Origin: an uncultured Peptostreptococcaceae bacterium
GTDB taxonomy: Bacteria > Bacillota > Clostridia > Peptostreptococcales > Peptostreptococcaceae
Direction of reading: 5' to 3'
DNA length: 64,000 nucleotides
Assembly (NCBI GenBank): GCA_944383455.1
Contig: CALWPP010000008.1
Location: 1 to 64,000, forward strand
Position 1 is the first letter of the stretch, and each line of letters begins with the position of its first letter. The notes beneath the pieces were generated by a model, which was not told the origin of the DNA, did no database searches, and saw only the letters and a program-made list of their open reading frames with translations. The translations under genes were made by a program, and so were the position numbers. Of this stretch, positions 11,380 to 20,358 are shown in pieces.

Positions 11380-13035
11380 ATGCTACAATTTTTGCAAAGA
11401 ATAGGTAAGGCTATAATGCTTCCAATAGCAGCCCTACCAGTTGCAGGTATATTACTTGGAGTTGGTGGTTCACTTCTTAATATAACAAACCTAACTGACG
11501 CTCCAGCAATATATCAACCACTTATAAGTTTTGTTTCTATACCTTTTGTAACGATAATTTTAAAAATTATGCAAGGTGTAGGAGATATAGTATTTGGTAA
11601 CTTGCCACTTTTATTTGCAGTAGGAACTGCTGTTGGTTTAGCTGATGATGATAAAGGAACTTCAGCACTTGCTTCAGTTTTTGGATTTTTAATAATGAAT
11701 CAGGTTATAAGTATATTACTTGGTGTTGGTGCAACGCCTCTTGGAGTTATAACTAAAGATAATATACCTGCTGAGTTTGGTCAATATGTAACTACAACAC
11801 TTGGAATATTTACTCTTAATATGTCTGTTTTTGGTGGTATTATAACTGGTATTGTAACTGCATTTTTACACAATAAATATTATAGAATTCAACTTCCAGC
11901 AGTTATAGGATTTTTCTCAGGTTCAAGATTTGTTCCAATAGCTGTTTCTGTTGTAATGGCTATTGTTGGAGGAATACTTGCATTTGTTTGGCCATTTGTT
12001 CAAGACGGTATAGCAGTTATTGCTCTTTTTGTTAAGAATGCAGGTTCATTAGGAACATTATTATATGGTTTTATAGAAAGAGCTTTAATTCCATTTGGTC
12101 TTCATCATATATTCTACACTCCATTTTGGTATGGTTCATTCGTTGAAGGTCAAGTTTTAATAGATGGTGCTTGGCAAACTATTCAAGGAGCAAATTACGC
12201 TTATTTTGCGCAACTTGGAAGTATGCAAAGTATAACTGGTGCAGATACTGCTACAATGTCAACTATAATAGATGGTTCTACTAGATTTATGGCTGGTAAA
12301 TTCCCGTTTATGATGTTTGGACTTCCAGCAGCAGCTTATGCAATGTATAAAACTGCAAATGATAGTAAGAAAAAAGTTGTAGGAAGTTTATTAGTTTCAG
12401 CAGCAGTTACATCTTTCTTAACTGGTATAACAGAGCCTCTTGAGTTTACATTCTTATTCGTTGCTCCAGTTTTATATGTAGTTCACTGTGTGTTAGCTGG
12501 ATTATCATTCTTCTTAATGGATATCTTAAATGTATTTATAGGAATGACTTTCTCTGGAGGATTTATAGACTTTACTTTATTTGGTCTTTTACCAGCAGGA
12601 GCAGGAGTTCCAACTAGATGGTATATGTTATTATTAGTAGGTTTAGTTTATGCAGTTGTTTATTATTTCTTATTCAAATTTATGATAGAAAAATTAAACT
12701 TAAAAACTCCAGGTAGAGAATCAGATGATGAAGAAGCTAAACTTTATAGTAAAGCAGATTATAATGCATCAAAAGGAAAAAATGCTCAAGATGAGATAGT
12801 AGAAAATGCTCCAGAAGTTTTAAAAGCTTTAGGAAGTGATGATAATATAGTTTCTGTTGATGCTTGTATAACAAGACTTAGAGTTGAAGTTAAAGATAAA
12901 TCAAAAGTTGATAAGGATAAACTAAAAGCACTTGGTGCAGTTGGAGTTATGGAAGTAGGTAATGGAATACAAGCTATATTTGGAGCTAAAGCTGATGCAT
13001 ATAAAAATGAAATAAACAAAATAAGAAAAAGATAA
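11380..13035 (+). CDS. ptsG: PTS glucose-type transporter EIICB
   Basis: Imports a hexose, most likely glucose, while phosphorylating it. The 551-residue protein has an N-terminal membrane EIIC domain of the glucose superfamily (about 1-400; MLPIAALPVAGILLGVGG near the start, GLHHIFYTPFWYGS in the substrate region, and TGITEPLEF with the conserved GITEP). A charged linker leads to an EIIB domain whose phosphorylated cysteine is Cys496 in DACITRLRVEV. It has no EIIA domain; EIIA is encoded just upstream. GGGG precedes the ATG. Glucose rather than N-acetylglucosamine is inferred from the neighbours and is not certain. A strong terminator follows. Confidence 0.9.
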   Translation: MLQFLQRIGKAIMLPIAALPVAGILLGVGGSLLNITNLTDAPAIYQPLISFVSIPFVTIILKIMQGVGDIVFGNLPLLFAVGTAVGLADDDKGTSALASVFGFLIMNQVISILLGVGATPLGVITKDNIPAEFGQYVTTTLGIFTLNMSVFGGIITGIVTAFLHNKYYRIQLPAVIGFFSGSRFVPIAVSVVMAIVGGILAFVWPFVQDGIAVIALFVKNAGSLGTLLYGFIERALIPFGLHHIFYTPFWYGSFVEGQVLIDGAWQTIQGANYAYFAQLGSMQSITGADTATMSTIIDGSTRFMAGKFPFMMFGLPAAAYAMYKTANDSKKKVVGSLLVSAAVTSFLTGITEPLEFTFLFVAPVLYVVHCVLAGLSFFLMDILNVFIGMTFSGGFIDFTLFGLLPAGAGVPTRWYMLLLVGLVYAVVYYFLFKFMIEKLNLKTPGRESDDEEAKLYSKADYNASKGKNAQDEIVENAPEVLKALGSDDNIVSVDACITRLRVEVKDKSKVDKDKLKALGAVGVMEVGNGIQAIFGAKADAYKNEINKIRKR

Positions 13036-13040
13036 AATAA

Positions 13041-13074
13041 AAAGAGTTTTGAGATTTCTCAAAACTCTTTTTTA
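13041..13074 (+). terminator. Rho-independent terminator after ptsG
   Basis: AAAGAGTTTTGAG (13041-13053) pairs perfectly with CTCAAAACTCTTT (13058-13070), and the T run continues to 13073. Confidence 0.9.
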
Positions 13075-13216
13075 TTATAATTACTATAAATAATAACTTA
13101 TCTAAAATTATTAAAACTAATTATTAGATACTAATATTATAATTATAAACTCTGTAAATTTTAATCTAATAATATTTAACTTTTATTAAGTTCATTATAT
13201 TTATAGTAAATAAAAT

Positions 13217-13245
13217 TTGAATAAACATATAACAAAAGTTATAAT
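13217..13245 (+). promoter_or_regulatory. Putative promoter of murE
   Basis: TTGAAT (13217-13222) and TATAAT (13240-13245) are 17 bases apart, 29 bases before the murE start. The rest of the gap 13075-13216 is AT-rich and shows no gene or clear structure. Confidence 0.6.
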
Positions 13246-13274
13246 ATTAATGTAAAATATTTGGGAGGAAATTT

Positions 13275-14732
13275 ATGAAGTTAAAAGATATAATAAAAGA
13301 TTTAGAAGTAATTTCTATAAAAGGAGATACTAATATAGAAATTTCAAGTATTGAATTTGATTCAAGAAATGTTAGTAAAGGTACGCTATTTATTTGCATT
13401 AAAGGATTTACTGTTGACTCTCATAAATTTATAAATAGTTCAATAGAAAAAGGAGCAGTAGCTTTTTTAGTTGAAGAAGATGTAGAAATTAAAGGTTACA
13501 CTTTTGTAAGAGTTAAGAACACTAGAGAAGCTATGGCTAAAATATCTAATAATTTTTGTGAAAACCCATCAAGTAAAATGAATGTAATTGGAGTTACTGG
13601 AACTAACGGGAAAACTAGTATAACAACTTTTTTAAGTGAAATTTTATCTAAAAACAATGAAAAAGTAGGTCTTATTGGAACTATAAAAACATTTGATGGT
13701 AAAGATGAAATAATATCTAAAAATACTACACCAGAAAGTATTAATTTACAAAAGTATTTTAAAAGAATGGTTGATAATAATTGTAAAAGTTGTGTTATGG
13801 AGGTTTCATCTCACGCACTTAGTTTAAATAGAGTTGATGAAACTGATTTTAAAATAGGTATTTTTACTAACTTAACTCCTGACCATCTTGATTTTCATAA
13901 AGATTTAGAGGATTATAGATTGTCAAAAGAAAAGTTATTTCATAAGACAAGTATAGCAAATATAATTAATATTGATGATATTGGTGGGAGAAAAATATAC
14001 GAAAATATAAAAAATTTAGATACTAAAGTTTATACTTATGGAATAGATAATAAGGCTGATTTTTTTGCAAAAGATATTAAAATGACAATAGATGGAGTTT
14101 ATTATACTGTTTGTACACCTACTTATGAGAGTGAAGTTTTTGTACCTGTTTGTGGTAAATTTACTATTTATAATACCTTAGCAGTTTTTGCTACTTGTTA
14201 TTTACTTAATATAGATAAAGATATAATAGTAGATACTCTTAAAAATACTAGTGGAGTTAGTGGAAGATTTGAGTCAGTGAAAAACGATAAAAAAGTTAAT
14301 ATTGTAGTTGATTATGCACATACTCCAGATGCTCTTTGTAATGTAATTAAAACTGCAAAAGAGTTTACTAAAGGAAAGGTTATAACAGTTTTTGGTTGTG
14401 GTGGAGATAGAGACAAAACTAAAAGACCTTTAATGGGAGAAATAGCAGAAAACTTATCAGACTTTTGCATAGTTACATCAGATAATCCAAGAACAGAATT
14501 GCCAACAGATATAATAAATGATATATTGTGTGGAATGAAAAAAGATAATCATAAAGTTATTATTGATAGAAAAGAAGCTATATTTGAAGCAATAGGAATG
14601 ATACAAAAAGATGATCTAGTATTAATTGCAGGAAAAGGACACGAAAATTATCAAATAATTGGAAATGAAAAAAATCATTTTGATGACAAAGAAGTAGCTA
14701 AAGAAGCTATTTTTAAGAAGTTTAATATTTAA
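13275..14732 (+). CDS. murE: UDP-MurNAc-L-Ala-D-Glu:meso-diaminopimelate ligase
   Basis: Adds the third residue of the peptidoglycan stem peptide in the cytoplasm. The 485-residue Mur ligase has the N-terminal UDP-binding region (FDSRNVSKGTLFICIKG), the ATP loop GVTGTNGKTSI near residue 106, EVSSHALSLNRV in the centre and GRFESV at the start of the C-terminal domain. DNPR at residues 403-406 is the motif that marks selection of meso-diaminopimelate rather than lysine. GGGAGG precedes the ATG. It stands upstream of, and separate from, the other mur genes of this window, which resume at 22499. Confidence 0.95.
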   Translation: MKLKDIIKDLEVISIKGDTNIEISSIEFDSRNVSKGTLFICIKGFTVDSHKFINSSIEKGAVAFLVEEDVEIKGYTFVRVKNTREAMAKISNNFCENPSSKMNVIGVTGTNGKTSITTFLSEILSKNNEKVGLIGTIKTFDGKDEIISKNTTPESINLQKYFKRMVDNNCKSCVMEVSSHALSLNRVDETDFKIGIFTNLTPDHLDFHKDLEDYRLSKEKLFHKTSIANIINIDDIGGRKIYENIKNLDTKVYTYGIDNKADFFAKDIKMTIDGVYYTVCTPTYESEVFVPVCGKFTIYNTLAVFATCYLLNIDKDIIVDTLKNTSGVSGRFESVKNDKKVNIVVDYAHTPDALCNVIKTAKEFTKGKVITVFGCGGDRDKTKRPLMGEIAENLSDFCIVTSDNPRTELPTDIINDILCGMKKDNHKVIIDRKEAIFEAIGMIQKDDLVLIAGKGHENYQIIGNEKNHFDDKEVAKEAIFKKFNI

Positions 14733-14790
14733 AATTATAAATATAATTTATTAAATAATTTAAACAAAAAATTTAGAAGGCGAATAAGTT

Positions 14791-15249
14791 ATGACTAGAA
14801 GAAGAATTTTCCTAATTTTATCAATCATTTGGATGAGTATTATCTTTTACTTTTCAAATCAAGTAGCGTCTGTTTCATCAGGCCATTCTGGTGGATTTAT
14901 AAATACTTTAAGTAATGTATTTATAATAGGTGATATTATAAAATTTATGGAAAGTATTGATATAGCAGAGTTTGTAGTTAGAAAATCTGCACATATGTTT
15001 GTATATTTAGTTTTGGCAATTTTAATATTTATGAGTATTTATGAAAAAAATGATACTAAAGAAATTTACTTAAAATCAATGTTTTTAACATTTTTATATG
15101 CAGTAAGTGATGAAATTCACCAAAGATTTGTAGAGGGTAGAAGTGGTGAAGTAAGAGATATTTTTGTGGATAGTTTTGGAGCATTTTTAGGGCTTTTAAT
15201 AGTTTATTTTATATTTAGAAAGATAGAAAAAAGGGCAAAATCAAATTGA
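14791..15249 (+). CDS. VanZ-family membrane protein
   Basis: A 152-residue membrane protein with the VanZ-like pattern. It has an N-terminal transmembrane segment (IFLILSIIWMSIIFYFSNQ), then VVRKSAHMFVYLVLAILIF, the polar patch SDEIHQRFVEGRSGEVRDIFVDSFGA, and a final membrane segment. VanZ itself contributes to teicoplanin resistance, but most homologues have no assigned role and no glycopeptide-resistance genes are near. AGAAGG precedes the ATG. It follows murE by about 60 bases and may share its transcript. Its stop codon lies in the loop of the terminator hairpin that separates it from ychF. Confidence 0.85.
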   Translation: MTRRRIFLILSIIWMSIIFYFSNQVASVSSGHSGGFINTLSNVFIIGDIIKFMESIDIAEFVVRKSAHMFVYLVLAILIFMSIYEKNDTKEIYLKSMFLTFLYAVSDEIHQRFVEGRSGEVRDIFVDSFGAFLGLLIVYFIFRKIEKRAKSN

Positions 15250-15265
15250 GATTTTGCTCTTTTAA
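15230..15265. terminator. Bidirectional terminator between the vanZ-like gene and ychF
   Basis: AAAGGGCAAAATC (15230-15242) pairs with GATTTTGCTCTTT (15250-15262). T runs flank the stem on both strands, so it can serve the vanZ-like gene (plus) and ychF (minus), which converge here. Bases 15266-15353 are AT-rich with no other feature. Confidence 0.75.
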
Positions 15266-15353
15266 TTTATAAAAATTTATATTAGTGTATAGTAAATTCA
15301 TTAAATTTTTACTTATTTTATAGTATTTTTTAAAAATTAAACTACTACAAATT

Positions 15354-16451
15354 TTACACATTAAATCTAAATAATATAACGTCTCCGTCTTTTACTATAT
15401 ATTCTTTACCTTCAAGTCTAACAAGACCTTTTTCTTTTGCAGCAGTCATAGTTCCAACATTAACTAAATCGTCAAACGCTATAGTTTCGGCTCTTATAAA
15501 TCCTCTTTCTATATCTGAGTGTATTTTTCCACCTGCTTGAGGAGCTTTAGTTCCTACCTTTATTGTCCAAGCTCTAACTTCTTGAGGTCCAGCAGTTAAA
15601 TAAGATATAAGACCAAGTAAAGCATAAGAAGATTTTATTAATTTATCAAGACCAGATTGAGTAAGTCCTAAAGTCTCTAAAAATTCTTTCTTTTCTTCTT
15701 CCGATTCAAGTTCAGAAATCTCAGCTTCAATTTGAGCACATACAACAACTACTTCAGCATTTTCTGTTTTAGCAAATTCACGAACAGTATTAACATATTC
15801 ATTATTTTGAGCTTCATCTGCTAAGTCATCTTCTGAAACGTTTGTAGCATATATTACAGGCTTTGAAGTAAGTAAATTTAAGCTATTTACAAAGATTTGT
15901 TCTTCTTCTGTAAATTCCATTGTTCTAACGCATTTACTTTCTTCTAGTGTAGCCATTATTTTGTTTAAAAACTCAAGTTCACTAACTAAACTTTTATCAG
16001 CTTTACTAGCTTTTTGAGTTTTTTGTATTCTTCTTTCTAAAACTTCTATATCAGAAAAAATTAATTCAAGATTTATAGTTTCAATATCACGAAGAGGATT
16101 AACACTTCCATCAACATGAACAACATTTGGGTCTTCAAAACATCTAACAACGTGTACTATTGCATCAACTTCTCTTATATGAGATAAGAATTTATTTCCA
16201 AGACCCTCTCCTTTTGATGCACCTCTAACAAGTCCTGCTATATCGCAAAACTCTATTGCAGTTGGAACTATTTTTTTAGAATCGTATAATTCTCTTAACT
16301 TATGTAATCTTTCATCTGGAACAGCAACAACACCAACATTTGGCTCTATTGTACAAAATGGATAATTTGCAGACTCTGCACCAGCTTGAGTTATTGCATT
16401 AAATAAAGTACTCTTACCAACGTTTGGTAAACCAACTATACCTAATTTCAT
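15354..16451 (-). CDS. ychF: Redox-regulated ATPase YchF (OLA1 family)
   Basis: A translation-associated P-loop protein of the Obg/OLA1 group that prefers ATP to GTP. The 365-residue product starts [21 protein letters not shown], with the G1 loop at about residues 7-15. FCDIAGLVRGASKGEGLGNKF gives the G3 region, and NVSE replaces the usual NKxD base-recognition motif, as expected for YchF. A C-terminal TGS domain ends in GKEYIVKDGDVILFRFNV. GAAAGGAAGAA precedes the start on the minus strand. It is the only minus-strand gene in the first 54 kb and converges with the vanZ-like gene. Confidence 0.95.
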   Translation of the reverse strand: MKLGIVGLPNVGKSTLFNAITQAGAESANYPFCTIEPNVGVVAVPDERLHKLRELYDSKKIVPTAIEFCDIAGLVRGASKGEGLGNKFLSHIREVDAIVHVVRCFEDPNVVHVDGSVNPLRDIETINLELIFSDIEVLERRIQKTQKASKADKSLVSELEFLNKIMATLEESKCVRTMEFTEEEQIFVNSLNLLTSKPVIYATNVSEDDLADEAQNNEYVNTVREFAKTENAEVVVVCAQIEAEISELESEEEKKEFLETLGLTQSGLDKLIKSSYALLGLISYLTAGPQEVRAWTIKVGTKAPQAGGKIHSDIERGFIRAETIAFDDLVNVGTMTAAKEKGLVRLEGKEYIVKDGDVILFRFNV

Positions 16452-16565
16452 AAAATTCTTCCTTTCTTTATCAAACCCTCATTGGGACTATTTTTACGCA
16501 TACATTTTAATTATACATCATATTTATAATAGATGTAAACTAAATAATATGTTGGGGTTGATTGA

Positions 16566-17681
16566 GTGTTTTATTCAATAGTTTTATTTGTTAGTTTATT
16601 TTTGAGCTTTATATTTAAAGGAAATTTAGAAAATATTTTAATAATACTTTCAAGTATTATGTTTTATAAAGTTGTATTTGTTAAAAAGCTATATAAACAA
16701 TTAATATATGGATTTTTTATTTCTTTTTTTATGGTAAATTTTTTTATAGTATTTGGAATAAGAGATTATATTTTTGTTGATAAATCAGAATCAACAGTTG
16801 AGAAAAAAGAAACGTTAGTTTTACTAGTGTCAGAAGGAGAAGACAAAAATTACAACATAAGAGAAAGAGCAACTCAAATATATCAAGAAAAAGGTTATAA
16901 AGCACTATTTACTTCAATAAAAGACTTAAATAAATATAAACTTTACTATCAAGATACTGGAATTAGTAATTTTAAGAAAAAGACTGAGGAAATATCAAAA
17001 AAATTAAGTTATAATTTGGGGAGTGAATATATGGTTGTTAATTCATATCTTTTTAGTAAGCCATATTTTGAACAAATGGTAGAAGTTTTGTTGTCTGAAG
17101 GGTACAAAAATATAATAATTTGCCCTTTATTTATGACTAATGGGGTTGATTATGAAGTATTTTTAAAAAGACTTGAGAAAATAAATCTACCATCTAGAAA
17201 TATAGTAGGAGTTAAAATTTTAAATGCATTTTATGATTCTGACGAAATAGCAAACATTTATAAAGATGATATTTTAAAAAATATAGAAAAGTTAAAGGAA
17301 GATACTGGAGTAATACTTGTAGGACTTGAAGATAAAAATGATATAGAAGAAGATATAATCCTAAGGCAAAAAATAGAAAAAGGGATAGAAAAAGAAAAAA
17401 ATGACCTAGATATTCAAATAAGGTTACCTCTTTTAGAAAATGAAGATGAAGATATCATAAAATCTGCAGAAGAACTTTTAGAATATGGAATACATAGCTT
17501 GTATGTTGTAACTCCAACAACTTTAATTGATACAATGTATACTAAAAACTTAGTAGAAAGTATATTTTATAAGTTAGATTTAGGGTATACAGACTTTTAT
17601 TATGTAAATCCTGAAGAAAGAGTTGATGCAATAGTAGAAAGTATTATAAACAAGATAAACAAAAAAGATTTTAAAGATTAG
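16566..17681 (+). CDS. Membrane-anchored protein with a chelatase-like (HemH/CbiX-like) double domain, function unknown
   Basis: I do not recognise a named family. The 371-residue protein begins with two or three hydrophobic segments (residues about 1-70), then has a soluble part with two similar halves. The first half runs from ETLVLLVSEGEDKN to GYKNIIICPLFMTNGVDYE. The second runs from TGVILVGLEDKND to GIHSLYVVTPTTLID. A strand, a helix-rich region, then a strand ending near Pro resembles the half-domains of ferrochelatase and CbiX-type chelatases. The histidine that normally follows the first strand (AHG) is replaced by SEG and GLE, and the only histidine in the soluble part is in the GIHS strand. 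Metal chelation is therefore doubtful. Start is GTG 16566 after GGGG. lgt follows after 88 bases. Confidence 0.6.
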   Translation: MFYSIVLFVSLFLSFIFKGNLENILIILSSIMFYKVVFVKKLYKQLIYGFFISFFMVNFFIVFGIRDYIFVDKSESTVEKKETLVLLVSEGEDKNYNIRERATQIYQEKGYKALFTSIKDLNKYKLYYQDTGISNFKKKTEEISKKLSYNLGSEYMVVNSYLFSKPYFEQMVEVLLSEGYKNIIICPLFMTNGVDYEVFLKRLEKINLPSRNIVGVKILNAFYDSDEIANIYKDDILKNIEKLKEDTGVILVGLEDKNDIEEDIILRQKIEKGIEKEKNDLDIQIRLPLLENEDEDIIKSAEELLEYGIHSLYVVTPTTLIDTMYTKNLVESIFYKLDLGYTDFYYVNPEERVDAIVESIINKINKKDFKD

Positions 17682-17769
17682 TATTTTAAATACTTTATAA
17701 AAAATAAATATATTATTATTTTTTATAAACTGATATAATATTAATAAAACTAAAGTAAGAGGTGTAAAA

Positions 17770-18639
17770 ATGGATAAAGTAGCATTTACCATATTTGGAA
17801 TAGATATAATGTGGTATGGGATTTTAATGGCAACTGGTATAATGACTGCATCTTTTATTGCATTAAAAGAGGCTAAAAGGATTGGTATAAATGAAGATTA
17901 TATACTTGATTTAGCAATATTTGCAATACCTATAGGCCTTTTAGGAGCAAGACTTTACTATGTTTTATTTAATTTAGATTATTATTTAAGTAATCCTTCT
18001 CAGATATTAAATTTTAGAGGAGGAGGAATGGCAATACATGGAGCTTTAATTTCTGGAGTTTTAACAGGCTATATTTTCTGTAAGGTTAAAAAGATAAACT
18101 TTTTACAAATGGCAGATGTTGTTTTACTTGGTGCTCCACTTGCTCAAGCCATAGGTAGATGGGGAAATTTTATTAATCAAGAAGCTCATGGAGGTCCAAC
18201 AAACCTACCTTGGGGAATAATGGTTAATGGTGAAAAAGTTCACCCAACTTTTCTTTATGAGTCAATTTGGAATTTATTAGTATTTTTTGTTTTATATTTT
18301 TTGATTAGAAAAAACAAAAAATATGATGGTCAAGTTTTATTTACATATTTTGGTTTATACTCGTTTGGAAGATTTTTTATAGAAGGACTTAGAACCGATA
18401 GTTTAATGTTTGGTCCTTTTAGAGTTGCACAACTTGTTAGCTTAACATTTATTATTTTATCAATTTTACTTCATATATATTTTAAAAATAGGTCTATGAA
18501 TAATATTAAAGTTAAATTAGATAAAGATACTAAAGAGAATATAGTAAATGATGAAAAAAAAGATACAAACTACATAAATGAAAATATAATAAATGAAAAT
18601 ATAAATGACGAAAATAATACGAACAATAAGGAGAATTAA
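17770..18639 (+). CDS. lgt: Prolipoprotein diacylglyceryl transferase
   Basis: Transfers diacylglycerol from phosphatidylglycerol to the lipobox cysteine of prolipoproteins in the membrane. The 289-residue protein has multiple membrane segments, the conserved histidine in GGMAIHGALISG, and the Lgt signature GRWGNFINQEAHGG near residue 130. The catalytic core ends near residue 242. The last 45 or so residues form a highly charged, Asn/Glu-rich tail with the repeated unit NENI, which is not part of the usual enzyme. AGAGGTGT precedes the ATG. The next gene, rsmH, starts at the base after its stop. The lipoprotein signal peptidase lspA is 40 kb away at 59048. Confidence 0.95.
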   Translation: MDKVAFTIFGIDIMWYGILMATGIMTASFIALKEAKRIGINEDYILDLAIFAIPIGLLGARLYYVLFNLDYYLSNPSQILNFRGGGMAIHGALISGVLTGYIFCKVKKINFLQMADVVLLGAPLAQAIGRWGNFINQEAHGGPTNLPWGIMVNGEKVHPTFLYESIWNLLVFFVLYFLIRKNKKYDGQVLFTYFGLYSFGRFFIEGLRTDSLMFGPFRVAQLVSLTFIILSILLHIYFKNRSMNNIKVKLDKDTKENIVNDEKKDTNYINENIINENINDENNTNNKEN

Positions 18640-19575
18640 ATGGAATTTCATCACGTATCAGTCCTTTTAAATGAATGTATAGAAAACTTAAATATAAAGC
18701 CCGATGGAGTTTATGTTGATTGTACTATGGGAGGTGCAGGTCATTCAAAAGAAATAGTAAAAAGATTATCAAAAAATGGTCTTTTTATAGGATTTGACCA
18801 AGATAAAAATGCAATAGAAACTGCAAAAGAAAGATTAAAAGATTATAGTGATAGAGTAAAGTTTATTCATAGTAATTTTGAAAATCTAAAAGAAGAGTTA
18901 GAAAAAATAGGAGTATATAAAATTGATGGAGTACTCGCAGATTTAGGAGTATCATCTCATCAATTAGATGAAGCTGATAGAGGGTTTTCTTATATGCAAG
19001 ATGCACCACTTGATATGAGAATGGATATTAGAAAAGATTTTAGTGCTTATGATGTTGTTAATGCTTATTCTGAGGAGGAACTTGCAAGAATAATCAAAGA
19101 ATATGGTGAGGATAATTGGTCAAAGCGAATAGCAAAATTTATTGTAGAAAAAAGAAGCGAAAAAGAAATAAAAACTACTGGTGAATTAGTTGATGTTATA
19201 AAAAGTGCTATTCCAAAAAAAGCAAGAATTGATGGACCTCACCCTGCAAAAAGAACTTTTCAAGCTATAAGAATTGAAGTAAACAACGAGCTTGGTGTAA
19301 TAAATAAAATGATAAATGATGCTGTTAGCATTATGAATGAAGGTGGTAGAGTTTGTATAATAACGTTTCATTCACTTGAAGATAGAATAGTTAAAAATGA
19401 ATTTAAGTATTTAGCCACTGATTGTATTTGTCCACCACATTTTTTAATGTGTCAATGTGATAAAGAAGCTTTAGTAAAAGTTATAACAAGAAAACCAATA
19501 CTTCCAACTAAAAATGAAATAGAAGAAAATCCAAGATCAAGAAGTGCAAAGCTTAGAGTTTGTGAGAGAATATAA
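18640..19575 (+). CDS. rsmH: 16S rRNA (cytosine(1402)-N4)-methyltransferase
   Basis: Methylates C1402 in the 16S rRNA decoding centre. The 311-residue protein starts [17 protein letters not shown] and has the SAM-binding motif [14 protein letters not shown] near residue 28, [15 protein letters not shown] and [16 protein letters not shown] near residues 105-130, and the late motif [10 protein letters not shown]. This is the normal family length and order. The ribosome-binding site AAGGAG lies within the last codons of lgt. rsmH is the first standard member of the division and cell-wall cluster here; mraZ, its usual partner, is absent upstream. Confidence 0.95.
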   Translation: MEFHHVSVLLNECIENLNIKPDGVYVDCTMGGAGHSKEIVKRLSKNGLFIGFDQDKNAIETAKERLKDYSDRVKFIHSNFENLKEELEKIGVYKIDGVLADLGVSSHQLDEADRGFSYMQDAPLDMRMDIRKDFSAYDVVNAYSEEELARIIKEYGEDNWSKRIAKFIVEKRSEKEIKTTGELVDVIKSAIPKKARIDGPHPAKRTFQAIRIEVNNELGVINKMINDAVSIMNEGGRVCIITFHSLEDRIVKNEFKYLATDCICPPHFLMCQCDKEALVKVITRKPILPTKNEIEENPRSRSAKLRVCERI

Positions 19576-19663
19576 AATTCATACTTAATAAATTTTATTT
19601 TATCCGTAAAATCTAACTAAGTAAATGTATAAATTTTCTACCTAGAAATTGGAGGTGTAAAGT

Positions 19664-19873
19664 ATGACTATAAATAGTGGTATGATGATGAGTATTGCTA
19701 ATATGGTTTCTAATAACTACGAGGCATCTGGTGAATCTATGATGGCAATAGCTAGTGGAGATATATCTACATCAGCAACTTCATCAAGTTCGATAAAGAG
19801 TGAATTATCTATAAGTGTTTTAGATATGGCACTTGAAACTCAAAAAGGATTAAACTTAGATGTACTTGCTTAA
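19664..19873 (+). CDS. YjfB-like putative motility protein
   Basis: A 69-residue soluble peptide with a strong ribosome-binding site (TTGGAGGTG) and its own terminator. Its C-terminus, ISVLDMALETQKGLNLDVLA, resembles the end of small YjfB-type proteins. The family is annotated as motility-linked because Bacillus members belong to the motility regulon. The middle is a Ser/Thr-rich stretch. No flagellar genes lie in the window. The assignment rests on size and the C-terminal pattern only, so it is tentative. Confidence 0.6.
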   Translation: MTINSGMMMSIANMVSNNYEASGESMMAIASGDISTSATSSSSIKSELSISVLDMALETQKGLNLDVLA

Positions 19874-19906
19874 AAAATGAACTCTTATAAAGAGTTCATT
19901 TTTTTT
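19874..19906 (+). terminator. Terminator after the YjfB-like gene
   Basis: AAAATGAACTCTT (19874-19886) pairs with AAGAGTTCATTTT (19890-19902), followed by more T residues. It separates this small gene and rsmH from the ftsL-like gene. Confidence 0.85.
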
Positions 19907-19992
19907 GTAGAAATTTTTGGTATGTTTACTTAGAGGAAATAAAAATAATAGACAAAATATATAATAATATATTTATTATTTTGGGTGATTTT

Positions 19993-20346
19993 ATGAAACA
20001 TAAAAAAGTTAGAAATATAAATGAATATAAAAAAGAAAAGAAGAATAAAAATAAAAAGAGAAATAGAAAAAAGATATTTAAAGTTTTTATAAAGTTTTCT
20101 TCTTTTATTATTGCTTTATTTATAGTAATAGGAAATATTTGTGGTCAAGTAATAATATCAAATTTAAGCTATAGAGTACATTATTTAAAAAAAGACCTAA
20201 AAGAATTAGAAATAAAACTCTCTTCACTAAATCATAAAAATTACAAAGATATGTCTATAAAAGAAATAGAAAAAAGAGCAAGAGAAGAACTTAATATGGA
20301 TTATCCAAAAAAAAGTCAAATAAGATATATTCAAGTTGATAATTAA
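19993..20346 (+). CDS. ftsL: FtsL/DivIC-like cell division protein
   Basis: A bitopic division protein, by position and architecture. The 117-residue product has a very basic N-terminus (residues about 1-30, rich in Lys/Arg/Asn). One membrane segment follows (FSSFIIALFIVIGNICGQVII), then an extracytoplasmic coiled-coil stretch (YLKKDLKELEIKLSSL) and a conserved-looking end (EKRAREELNMDYPKKSQIRYI) typical of FtsL/DivIC proteins. I chose ATG 19993 because GGGTGATT lies 5-10 bases before it; a TTG at 19981 is possible but lies before that site. It sits directly before spoVD, where ftsL is expected. Confidence 0.8.
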   Translation: MKHKKVRNINEYKKEKKNKNKKRNRKKIFKVFIKFSSFIIALFIVIGNICGQVIISNLSYRVHYLKKDLKELEIKLSSLNHKNYKDMSIKEIEKRAREELNMDYPKKSQIRYIQVDN

Positions 20347-20358
20347 TTGGGGTGATTT

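Noticed and set aside
18500-18636. Repeat array at the end of lgt (AATGAAAATATAA-like units)
   Set aside because: Only two or three short imperfect units encoding the low-complexity Lgt tail; not a CRISPR or mobile repeat.
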